A stretch of 64,000 nucleotides of DNA from Streptomyces rishiriensis. Lineage in GTDB: Bacteria > Actinomycetota > Actinomycetes > Streptomycetales > Streptomycetaceae. Made by a program: the position numbers and the translations under genes. This document shows, one piece after another, positions 16,402-24,900 of the stretch. Position 1 is the stretch's first letter. Each line of letters begins with the position of its first letter. Location of the stretch: NCBI RefSeq assembly GCF_030815485.1, contig NZ_JAUSWV010000002.1, forward strand, positions 62,001 through 126,000, in the 5' to 3' direction. The notes under the pieces were generated by a model. The model saw only the letters and a list, made by a program, of their open reading frames with translations. It searched no databases and had not been told where the DNA came from.

Positions 16402-17558
16402 CGTGCGGCCACCGCGTCGGCGATGATCTCGGCCGTGGTGTGGAGGGCTTCCTCGGAGGCGAGCAGCACCCGGTGGTGCAGCCAGATGCAGTCGGTGCTG
16501 ATCGTCTCCGTGTGCGGGCACCTTGCGGCGAGTTCGTCGACGGTGGCGTCGGGCGCGGCCGTCTCCCAGAACGCGTCGGTGCGGTAGATCGCCCGGAAGG
16601 CGGCGAAGGCAGGCAGCCCGGCCCCGACGAGCGTGTCGACCAGGGCGTTGCGGCCCTCCTCGGAGATGCCGGGGATCCGGAACATGGCCATGTAGTGAGA
16701 CTTCCGGTCGGCGCGCGCATCGCCCCCCTGGGGCACGACGCCGTCGATCTCGCCGAGCAGCCGGGACAGCAGTGTCCAGCGCTGATCGCGCAGCGTGAGC
16801 TGGGCGTCGAGGCGGCGCAGCTGGGCGCGGAGCACGGACGCAGAAAATTCGTTGAGCCGCATGTTGGTGCCGGCCGTCTGGTGCATGTAGCGGCGGTCGG
16901 TGCGCGGCCGGCCACAGCTGTGCCGCAGGAAGGCGGCCTCGTACGTCTCCTCGTCGGGGAAAAGCAGTGCACCACCCTCGCCGGCGGTCATCAGCTTGCC
17001 GTTCTGGAAGCTGAACGCGGCGACCGTACCCAACTCGCCCACCCGCTTGCCCTGCCAGCGGGCACCGTGCGCATGGGCAGCGTCCTGCAGCAGGGGCACG
17101 CCGGTGTCCGCGGAAAGCTTGTCGAGCGCGTCCATGTCGGCGACGAGCCCCGCCATGTGCACGGGCATGATCACCTTGGTGCGAGGGGTGACGGCGCGCG
17201 CTGCGGCAGCCACGTCGATGTTGTACGTGTCGAGATCGACGTCGACGGGGACGGCGACCGCGCCGAGCCGCTGAGCGGCCTGGGACGAGGAAATGAAAGT
17301 GAAGGCCGGCACGATGACCTCCGTGCCCGGACCGACACCCAGACACTGCAGCGCCAACTCCAGGGCATGGGTGCCGTTGGTGACGGCCAAAGCATGCGGG
17401 GCACCATGGAAGTCGGCGAACTCACTCTCGAAGGAGTCCACTTCCGACCCGCCCATGCGCCACCACTGACCCTGCTCCAGAGCCCGGATCAGGCCGGTGC
17501 GCTCGCCGTCGTCGTACTGCGGCCACGAGGGAAACTCTGGTGCCGGTCGCGCGTTCAT
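16398..17558 (-). CDS. rifK: AHBA synthase (PLP-dependent, RifK-like)
   Basis: A 386-residue member of the DegT/DnrJ/EryC1 aminotransferase fold, very close in length and sequence to RifK (388 aa). The start is ATG 17558 (MNARPAPEFPSWPQYDD), with GTGGAG just upstream; an in-frame ATG at 17585 lacks a ribosome site. The PLP lysine is in SFQNGKLMTAGEGG; LLQDAAHAHGARW provides the cofactor-ring Asp. Hallmark RifK strings such as ALEQGQWWRMGG and RHSCGRPRTDRRYMHQ are present. It aromatises 5-deoxy-5-aminodehydroshikimate to 3-amino-5-hydroxybenzoic acid, the PKS starter, and also acts as the transaminase for UDP-kanosamine. This gene fixes the product class as an AHBA-derived metabolite. Confidence 0.96.
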   Translation of the reverse strand: MNARPAPEFPSWPQYDDGERTGLIRALEQGQWWRMGGSEVDSFESEFADFHGAPHALAVTNGTHALELALQCLGVGPGTEVIVPAFTFISSSQAAQRLGAVAVPVDVDLDTYNIDVAAAARAVTPRTKVIMPVHMAGLVADMDALDKLSADTGVPLLQDAAHAHGARWQGKRVGELGTVAAFSFQNGKLMTAGEGGALLFPDEETYEAAFLRHSCGRPRTDRRYMHQTAGTNMRLNEFSASVLRAQLRRLDAQLTLRDQRWTLLSRLLGEIDGVVPQGGDARADRKSHYMAMFRIPGISEEGRNALVDTLVGAGLPAFAAFRAIYRTDAFWETAAPDATVDELAARCPHTETISTDCIWLHHRVLLASEEALHTTAEIIADAVAAR

Positions 17559-17779
17559 GTATCTCCACATCTCCACTTCGGACATTTCTCGGCCGATGGC
17601 CGACGGACGGCATAAAGCGGGCGGGGCACGTGGCCGACGGAAGGTTCCACCTCGAGGATCAGACCCAAGAGTGCGACTTTCACGGTAGGCACCGGGCTCA
17701 CCACCCCGCATCCCCCGGTCTGGTAGCCGTCTGTCGGGGTGGGGGTCGGCTGGACGTGAAAGCGTGGCGGGTGTGTGCG

Positions 17780-18280
17780 TCAGCCGGTCCTGGGTGCGCT
17801 CAGGCCGAAGACTTCGCAGTAGGACCCCACTTGACCGTTCAGCATGTGGATGCCGTGGTGGACGTGGTGGCCGAGGGCGGCGGCCTGCCGCAGCAGGGGC
17901 GTCTCGTGGGGTTTCATGATGATGTCGCCCACCACCGCTGCGGGCGGGAGGGCTTCGGGCGGAACGGCAGTGGGTCGCTGGATCGCAGTCCGAGCGGGGT
18001 CACGTTGACCGCGAGATCGCTGACCTCCAGGGGCAGTTCGGCGACGGCGTGGATCCGGCCGGGCCAGTACGTGGCGAGTCGGCCGACAAGCGTGTCCAGT
18101 TCGGGGTCGGTCACGGCGATCCGGTCTGCGCCAGCCGTCAGCAGCGCGGACGCGATGGCGCTGCCCGCCCCGCCAGCCCCGGCGAGCGCGACCCGCTTGC
18201 CTCGTATCTCACGCGATCACCGCGTACAAGCGGGTGGTGCCGCTGATCGGGGCCCGCGGCGGGGTGGCGGTGTTGGTCAT
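17780..18280 (-). pseudogene. rifI: RifI-like amino-quinate/shikimate dehydrogenase, inactivated
   Basis: The ATG at 18280 overlaps the rifH stop (ATGA), as expected for rifI, and reads ISGTTRLYAVIA before a stop at about 18208. Reading in a shifted frame immediately continues at the NADP domain: GKRVALAGAGGAGSAIASAL, then TDPELDTLVGRLA and SDLAVNVTPLGL. About 100 residues, holding the whole substrate-binding domain, are therefore deleted. A second lesion, one missing base near 17952, shifts the frame before VVGDIIMKPHETPLL and GIHMLNGQVGSYCEVFG, which end at the TGA at 17780-17782. Two independent lesions mean a genuine pseudogene. In rifamycin producers rifI is reported to be dispensable for AHBA, so AHBA synthesis need not be lost. 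Confidence 0.88.
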
Positions 18281-19683
18281 CGCGGGTTCCGGGGGCCGGC
18301 GGAGGTGACCTGCTGGCTAGCCGGCCGGATGGCCTCTGCGAGCAGATCGGCGACGGTGGAGGCCAGTTCCATGGACTGTTCCTCATTCAGGCGAGGGTCG
18401 CAGGCGGTACGGTAGCGGGCCGACAGGTCAGCCTCACCGAGGCCGCGGGGCCCGCCCAGGCACTCGGTGACGTCCTCGCCGGTCGCCTCCAAGTGGAGGC
18501 CGCCGGGGTGAGTGCCGAGGGTGCGGTGGACGTCGAAGAAGCCGTTGATCTCCGCGATGATGTCGTCGAAATGGCGGGTTTTGCGGCCATCCGGCGTCGT
18601 GCGGGAGTTGCCGTGCATCGCGTCGCACTGCCAGACCACCTGGTGGCCGGTTGCGGTGACCTTCTCCACGATCGGCGGCAGCACCTCGCGGACCCGGGAG
18701 TGGCCCATCCTGCTGATCAGCGTCAGCCGCCCGGGCGTGGCATAGGGGTCGAGCCTGCGGACGTACTCGACGGCTTCTTCCGGGGTTGTGCTGGGGCCGA
18801 TTTTCACCCCGATGGGGTTGGCGAGCAGTTCGGCGACGGCGAGGTGCGCGTCGCCGAGGCCTCGCGTGCGCTCGCCGATCCAGAGGAAGTGTGCGAGTGG
18901 GCTGACGAGCAGCGGTTCCGGACCGGTGGTGAACCCGGCGGTGTGGAGCGGGGCACATTCGTAGTCGAGCAAGAGCATCTCGTGGCCCACATAGATCTGT
19001 TCGCCGCTCAGGCCCTGTTCGCGCCCGATCTCTTCGGCGGTGCGGACCGAGCGGCCGCCGCCGGGGGTGCCTCGCAGGTACGAGGGGAGGCCGGTGTGCG
19101 GGTTCGCCGGCTCCTGTGCGTACGCCCGGCGGGCGAGCGTCATCGCGCGAGCCGCGTGCCCGTGGGCGCGCAGCATCCTGTCCGGGTCACAAGTGCGTGC
19201 GGCAAGGGTGCGTTCGGCGGAGTTGACCATGTCACCCCGGTAGACCGGCAAGCCGTCCGCGTCGACGGACTGTGAGCGCGGCTTCGCGTACTGTCCGGCC
19301 ATACGGGCGAGGGGAACCACCGGCAGCCCGGCGGCGTGGGCAAGGAGCAGCGACATACGCTTCAGGAGACCGAGGTTGGCTCGCAGGTGCGATTCGGTGG
19401 TCTCGGCGAAGGTTTCCGCGCAGTCCCCGCTCTGCAGCAGGAATGCCTGGCCGCGGGCGACCGCCGCGAGCTGCTCGGAGAGCTGTGCCGTCTCGGACTC
19501 GGCCACGATCGGGGGCGCGGTGCGCAGCAGTTCCACCACTGTCCGGGCCTGGGCCGGGTCCGGCCACTCGGGCTGCTGCGCCGCGGGTCTGTCCAGGGCC
19601 GCGGCGAGGCGGTCCGCGAGCCTCGGCTCCCGCGTGTTCCTGCCCCGGACCTCGCCGTGCGCTGCCTCTGATGAGCGCGTCAT
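18277..19683 (-). CDS. rifH: AminoDAHP synthase (class II DAHP synthase, RifH-like)
   Basis: A 468-residue class II DAHP synthase. Motifs include LQSGDCAETFAE, with the metal-binding Cys, RGDMVNSAERT, and IGPSTTPEEAVEYVRRLDP. WQCDAMHGNSRT and LHLEATGEDVTECLGG carry further metal and substrate residues. Housekeeping members feed the shikimate path with DAHP; RifH makes aminoDAHP from PEP and an imino-sugar phosphate. The position between rifG and rifI/rifK, with overlapping start and stop codons (19680-19683 with rifG), assigns it to the AHBA pathway. Length agrees with the family. Confidence 0.92.
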   Translation of the reverse strand: MTRSSEAAHGEVRGRNTREPRLADRLAAALDRPAAQQPEWPDPAQARTVVELLRTAPPIVAESETAQLSEQLAAVARGQAFLLQSGDCAETFAETTESHLRANLGLLKRMSLLLAHAAGLPVVPLARMAGQYAKPRSQSVDADGLPVYRGDMVNSAERTLAARTCDPDRMLRAHGHAARAMTLARRAYAQEPANPHTGLPSYLRGTPGGGRSVRTAEEIGREQGLSGEQIYVGHEMLLLDYECAPLHTAGFTTGPEPLLVSPLAHFLWIGERTRGLGDAHLAVAELLANPIGVKIGPSTTPEEAVEYVRRLDPYATPGRLTLISRMGHSRVREVLPPIVEKVTATGHQVVWQCDAMHGNSRTTPDGRKTRHFDDIIAEINGFFDVHRTLGTHPGGLHLEATGEDVTECLGGPRGLGEADLSARYRTACDPRLNEEQSMELASTVADLLAEAIRPASQQVTSAGPRNPR

Positions 19684-20750
19684 GCCAGCGGGGCTCCCGT
19701 TCCGTGGCAGCCTGCCGGCTCGATGAGTTGCCCGAGTGGCTGTCGTGGCATGCGCTCCAGGACCTCGGCGACGACCTGTTCGGACACGTCGTGGACCAGC
19801 TCCGCTCCCCCGAGCCCGTCGAGGACGAAGGCGAGGCCGGTGAGCGCCTTCTTGTCCCGGCGCATCAGGCGGATCAGCTCGGCCGTCTCGATCCCCTCGG
19901 GCAGCGCGGTGGGCAGGCCGTAGAACTCGACGACCTCCCGGTGCTCCGCCACCCGCCCGGGACCGATCCGGTCCAGGGCCCCGGCGAGCAGGCCCGCGAA
20001 GATCGTGCCGATCGCGACGGCCTCGCCGTGGCGGAGCGCAAAGCCGCCGGCCAGCTCCAGGGCGTGGCCCAGAGTGTGGCCGTAGTTGAGGATGTGTCGC
20101 AGGCCGGTGTCCCGCTCGTCGGCCGAGACGACGCCGGCCTTGAGCCTCACGCTGGCCGCGATGCGCTCCGCGAGGCCGAGCCCGCGCAGGTCACCGGCAC
20201 CGATGAAGTGGCAGCGGGCGATCTCACCCAGGCCGTTGAGCATCTCACGCCGGGGCAGGGTGGACAGGTAGTCGGTGTCGCACAGCACGGCGGCGGGCTG
20301 CCAGTAGGCGCCCACCAGGTTCTTACCAGAGGGCAGGTTGACCGCCGTCTTGCCGCCGACACTCGCGTCGACTTGGGCCAGCAGCGTGGTCGGCAGATGT
20401 ACCACTGGCACGCCCCGGTGGTACAGGGCGGCGGCCAGGCCGACGACGTCGGTGGTGGTTCCGCCCCCGCAGGAGACGACCGCGTCGTTGCGTGTGAGGC
20501 CGAAGCGTACGAACTCCGCGCACAGGGCCTCGACGGTGGCGAGGTTCTTGTCCGGCTCACCGTCCCGGGCGGGCAGCAGCACGGTCTCCACTCCCGTGTC
20601 AGGCACCCATTCCGCGGGCCGGGCCGACACGACGGCGACCCGCCGGGCGCCGAGGCCCTGGATCACTTCGGCCAGCATGGAACGCACCCCAGGGCCGATC
20701 AGCACATCGTAGGAACGTTCGCCTATGTGGACCGGTATCTGTTCTCTCAC
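19680..20750 (-). CDS. rifG: AminoDHQ synthase (RifG-like)
   Basis: A 356-residue dehydroquinate-synthase-fold protein starting at the GTG at 20750 (GAGG just upstream). The NAD-binding motif is CGGGTTTDVVGLAAALYHRG. The metal-site region includes PTTLLAQVDASVGGKTAVN and NYGHTLGHALELAGG, with two zinc-ligand histidines. It cyclises aminoDAHP to 5-deoxy-5-aminodehydroquinate. Canonical DHQ synthases have a Glu in LGEIAKY; here the segment is NGLGEIARCHFIG, so the Glu is retained. As first gene of the AHBA block it is separated from rifF by 203 bases with two hairpins and may have its own promoter there. Confidence 0.92.
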   Translation of the reverse strand: MREQIPVHIGERSYDVLIGPGVRSMLAEVIQGLGARRVAVVSARPAEWVPDTGVETVLLPARDGEPDKNLATVEALCAEFVRFGLTRNDAVVSCGGGTTTDVVGLAAALYHRGVPVVHLPTTLLAQVDASVGGKTAVNLPSGKNLVGAYWQPAAVLCDTDYLSTLPRREMLNGLGEIARCHFIGAGDLRGLGLAERIAASVRLKAGVVSADERDTGLRHILNYGHTLGHALELAGGFALRHGEAVAIGTIFAGLLAGALDRIGPGRVAEHREVVEFYGLPTALPEGIETAELIRLMRRDKKALTGLAFVLDGLGGAELVHDVSEQVVAEVLERMPRQPLGQLIEPAGCHGTGAPLA

Positions 20751-20787
20751 TCCGCCTCACTCTGTCCTGTGGAAGCCGGTGATACGC

Positions 20788-20834
20788 CGGGGCGGCCGCC
20801 CCGCCGGGGTCTTCAGCAGACGGTCCGCCGTCTG
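20788..20834. terminator. Two hairpins between rifF and rifG
   Basis: A 16-base palindrome CGGGGCGGCCGCCCCG (20788-20803) is followed by a perfect stem-loop, CAGACGG/CCGTCTG with loop TCCG (20817-20834). They lie in the 203-base gap after the amide synthase stop. They could end the PKS-rifF transcript, leaving rifG-M as a separate unit. Confidence 0.45.
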
Positions 20835-20953
20835 AACCCTGGGTGCGACCGAGGCCGCTGCTGACCGGAGGTCCGGCTGTGCACGGCGGGGTCGGCTGAA
20901 GCTTTCGCGAGCATCTCCGGCCTTTCCGCAAGCGGTCGTGGTGGTTCGTCTGC

Positions 20954-21721
20954 TCAGCTCCAGTAGGTGCTGACGATCTTTTCGAGCTCGTTCTCGTCCC
21001 GGATGAGACGAAGCCGCTCCTCGCCGTCCTCAACGGACAGGAAGAGGTTCGCGGTGAGCGTGACCTGCCCGTTGTCGATCACCCGTCGGCGGCGCCGCGG
21101 GTGCGCCGCCATCTCGTCCAGCGGCAGGGCGTCGCGCCAGCGGGCCCAGTCCGCGGTGGTACGCGTCTCCGGCAGGAAGCGGTAACTGTCGCGCCAGCTT
21201 TTGGCGCGGGTCTTGTACTCGAGGAAGTAGTGCTTCTCCCGACGGGTCAACCGGAACTCGATGCCGTCCTGCACCACGGTCTCTCCGGAGAACGGCAGCG
21301 GCTCCACGATGGAGATGCCCGCGTGCCCGGCGTCGGCGAGCCAGTCCTCACCGTCGATGGTGACGCGCATGACCATGTGCTCGATGTCAGGGCCCCACAC
21401 TCCCCCCGGCAGGAGGGTGGCTGCGGCCAGCACCTGCACGTCGAAGCCCAACTCGACGAGGAGCCGATGGAACATGAAGTTCAATTCGACGCAGATGCCG
21501 CCCCGGCCGCTGAGCACGATCGTCTCGAAGGCCGGGTCAAGGTCGAAAGACGCCTGGGCCAGGCCGAGGGCGTCGCCACTGCTGTTCAGGTCCAGGGCGT
21601 AACCACTGTCGTAAGGGATCCGCATCTGGTGCTCGCGGTGGATCTTCCGCAGGGTCGCCAGGCTTGCGTCGGGCGTTCCCGAGAAGCCGAGGTGCTCCAG
21701 ATACTTGTCCTTGTCGAACAT
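20954..21721 (-). CDS. rifF: Ansamycin amide synthase (RifF-like, arylamine N-acetyltransferase fold)
   Basis: A 255-residue NAT-fold enzyme with the complete Cys-His-Asp triad: Cys77 in GRGGICVELN, His115 in PDIEHMVMRV and Asp130 in DWLADAGHAG. It takes the finished chain from the last ACP and forms the macrolactam with the AHBA amine, replacing a PKS thioesterase domain. Accordingly the last PKS protein ends right after its ACP. The ATG at 21721 has AAGGAGA seven bases upstream. It follows the last PKS gene by 227 bases, wider than the gaps inside the PKS operon, so an internal promoter or processing site may exist; I saw no clear signal. Confidence 0.95.
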   Translation of the reverse strand: MFDKDKYLEHLGFSGTPDASLATLRKIHREHQMRIPYDSGYALDLNSSGDALGLAQASFDLDPAFETIVLSGRGGICVELNFMFHRLLVELGFDVQVLAAATLLPGGVWGPDIEHMVMRVTIDGEDWLADAGHAGISIVEPLPFSGETVVQDGIEFRLTRREKHYFLEYKTRAKSWRDSYRFLPETRTTADWARWRDALPLDEMAAHPRRRRRVIDNGQVTLTANLFLSVEDGEERLRLIRDENELEKIVSTYWS

Positions 21722-21948
21722 GCTTTGTCTCCTTGGGTGTTCGTCGTCGGCGAGTGGCGGAGCGGGTAGATCGGTGACCGGTGCGCCGGCCGTGCTGCGT
21801 ACCGGTCGGGTTCACGGTGGGCTGGTCCCGTCGTCCGCACGTCACTAAGGGAGGTTGAGATCACGGGCCGGAGTTGCCCCGGTCTGACGTACGATCAACT
21901 CCCGGCTGGACGTCCGCATTGTCAGATTCCGGCAGGGTGGCGGGTCGG

Positions 21949-24900
21949 TCATTGATCTCCGCGCACCATGCGTGGAGTGTCCTCCGGCGAGCCCACGGGG
22001 GATTCGAGGCGTTCCAGCAGATCCTCGGCGGCCAGTTCCGCGGTGGGGTACTCGAAGGCGAAGGTGGCCGGGATGCGGACGCCGGTGAGCGCCGACAGCC
22101 GGTTCCTGAGTTCGATGGCGGTCAGAGAGTCGAAACCGATGTCGAAGAAGGAAAGGTCCGGTCCGATTTCGTCCGCAGACACGTAGCCGAGGATCGTGGC
22201 GACCTCGCGCTGGACCAGGTCGACCAAGATCTTTACTCGCTGGTCCGGGGACGCCTCGGCCAGCCGATCTGCCAGCGTGTCGGCCCCGGTCGCCCCATCA
22301 CGGGCGGGCCGCCGACTGACGCGGATGAGGCCGCGCAGCAGTGGGGGGACGGATGCGGAGTTGGCCTGGTCCCATATCGCCTCGAGTTCCATCTTCGTCA
22401 GGACCTGAACAGCGTCACGGTCAAGCAGCGCGAGGTCGAACAGCTCCATGCCCTCTTGCGCCGTGAGTTCGGTGCTGTTCCAGCGGTCGAAACGCTTCAG
22501 CTCGACCTCAGCGAGTTTGTCCAGCGCGTCCGATCCCTGCCCCCACCATCCCCACACCAGTGAGGTCGCCGGCAATCCGGAAGCATGACGGCGTACAGCT
22601 AGCGCGTCGAGGTAGGAGTTCGCGGCAGCGTAGTTGCCCTGACCCGCTGAACCGAAGATCCCCGAAAGAGAGGAGTACAGGACGAAGGCCGCGAGGTCGA
22701 GATCGCGCGTGAGTTCATCCAGAATGTGTGCCGCATCGGCCTTCGGACGGAGCACCGCATCGAGCTGTTCGGGCGTCAGGGACGTCACCACACCGTCATC
22801 CAGCGCTCCGGCTGCGTGGATCACTGCGGTAAGGGGGGTGTCCTTGGGAACCGAGCCCAGAAGCGCGACCATGGAGTCTCGATCGGACACATCGCACGCT
22901 ACGACTCGGACGAGCGCCCCGAGCCCCTCGAGTTCGGCTTCCAACTCGGCCGCGCCCGGTGCGTCCGGTCCCCTCCGGCTGACCAGGATGAGGTTTCTGA
23001 TCTTGTGCTTGGAAGCCAGGTGCCTGGCCGCCAGGCGACCCAGCCTGCCCGTACCGCCGGTGATCAGGACCGTGCCCTCGGGGTTCAGTGGACGGCCATG
23101 GGCATCGGCGGGGGCGGCCTTGACGAGCCTCGGCACCGCCACCGCGCCTCTGCGAAGTGCCACCTGAGGCTGCCCGGACGCGAGTACATCGGGCAGGCGA
23201 CGGGCTGACGCCTCCGTGCCGTCCGTGTCGACCAGGAGGATGCGGCCCGGGTTCTCGGACTGTGCCGAACGCAGCAAGCCGGCAGCCGTCGCAACGGCCA
23301 GATCGGGAGCCGGGTCCCCGTCCTGGACGACCGCACCGGCCTGTGTGAGAGCGACGAGAGGAGTGTCCTGGAAGGCGGGTTCTGCGAGCCACGCCTGGAC
23401 GACTTCCAGCACTCGCCCGGTGAGATCCCGGACGGCGGCGAGGTCCGTACGTCCGTTCCCGGCCACATCGAGGAGGAACATGCCGGGGGGCGTTCCGGCC
23501 ACGGCACGAACGTCCTCGGCAGTTGTCACGGGTACGACGTTCAGCTCGTCATGCACGCTCCTGACGGAGATAGGCTCCCAGGCCACACGGAACATCTGCT
23601 CCTTGGACGCACCCGATCCGACCCGCAGCAGTTCCGGAACCACCGGTCGCAAGACCATCGAGTCGACGGCAGCCACTGGTGCGCCGAACGCGTCGGCCAG
23701 GCGCAAACGGATCGTGTCGCGGGCGAGCGGTGTGAGGTGAACCCGCAGTGTGGAGGTTCCGACGGCGTGCAGTCTGACGTCGCGCCAGACAAATGGCAGC
23801 GCCAGCTTCGGGCTCTCGCCGGCCATGTCGGTGCGGAAGGCACAGGCGTGCATGGCCGCGTCCAGGAGGGCCGGGTGCAGCCCGTAGTCATCACCCGTGC
23901 CTGCTGCCTCGGGCAGTGAGACCTCGGCGAACACCTCCTCGCCGCGCGTCCATGCCCCGCGCAGGCCCCGAAAGGCCGGACCGTAGCCGTATCCCGCCTG
24001 TGCCATGCCGTCGTAGGCGTGGGCGAGTACGTCCGGGTCGACGGCGGTGGCGCCGGGCGGCGGCCATTGGGTGAGGTCGAAATCGGCCCCACCCTCTTCC
24101 GGCACCAGGCGCCCGGAGGCATGACGGGTCCAGCTCCCACGTGGACCGGCTTCCTCCCAGCGGGAGTGGATCTGGACGGTGCGGTGGCGAGATTCGTCAG
24201 GCTCACCCACCCACACACGTACCTGGACACCGCCGCTCTCGGGCAGCAGCAGGGGGCGCTCGATAACCAGTTCGCCGACCAGGCTGCACCCGATCTCGTC
24301 GCCGGCGCGGACCGCGAGTTCCACGAAGGCGGCTCCGGGCACGAGGACGACTCCGGCGGCCGCGTGGTCGGCGAGCCAGGGGTGCGTGCGCAGCGACAGC
24401 CGGGAAGTGAACAACACGCCGTCCGAGCCGGGGATCTCGGTGACCGCGCCGAGCAGGGGATGGTCCGCCGCCTCGAGACCGAGGCCTGGTGCGTCCCCAC
24501 CGGAGTCTGCCGGATCCAACCAGTAGCGCCGGCGCTGAAAGGCGTACGTGGGCAGATCTACGGGCCGCTCAGTACCGTGGCCGAGGACGGCCCCCCAGGA
24601 GACCTGAACGCCGTGGGTGTGCAGGTGGGCCAGCGAGGCGAGGAACCTGCGTGGGCCGCCCTCGTCGCGGTGCAGCGACCCGGTGACGACAGCGGGTGCC
24701 TGGAGCTCCTCCAGCACGTCCTGGACGCTCGACGCCAGCACAGGGTGCGAGCTGACCTCGATGAACACTCCGTGTCCATCACCGGCCAGGGACCGAATGG
24801 CCGGGTCGAACTGCACGGTCTGCCGCAGGTTGCGATACCAGTACTCAGCGTCCAGTTCCGTGGTGTCCTGGAGTCGCCCGGTCACCGTGGAGAACAGCGG

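Noticed and set aside
16398..17711. AHBA synthase start upstream of 17558 (to 17711)
   Set aside because: The first residues of RifK homologues align from MNAR at 17558, which also has GTGGAG just upstream; upstream codons show no homology.
21949..22100. Thioesterase domain at the end of the last PKS protein
   Set aside because: The protein ends ~30 residues after the ACP; no GxSxG domain is present, and RifF performs release.
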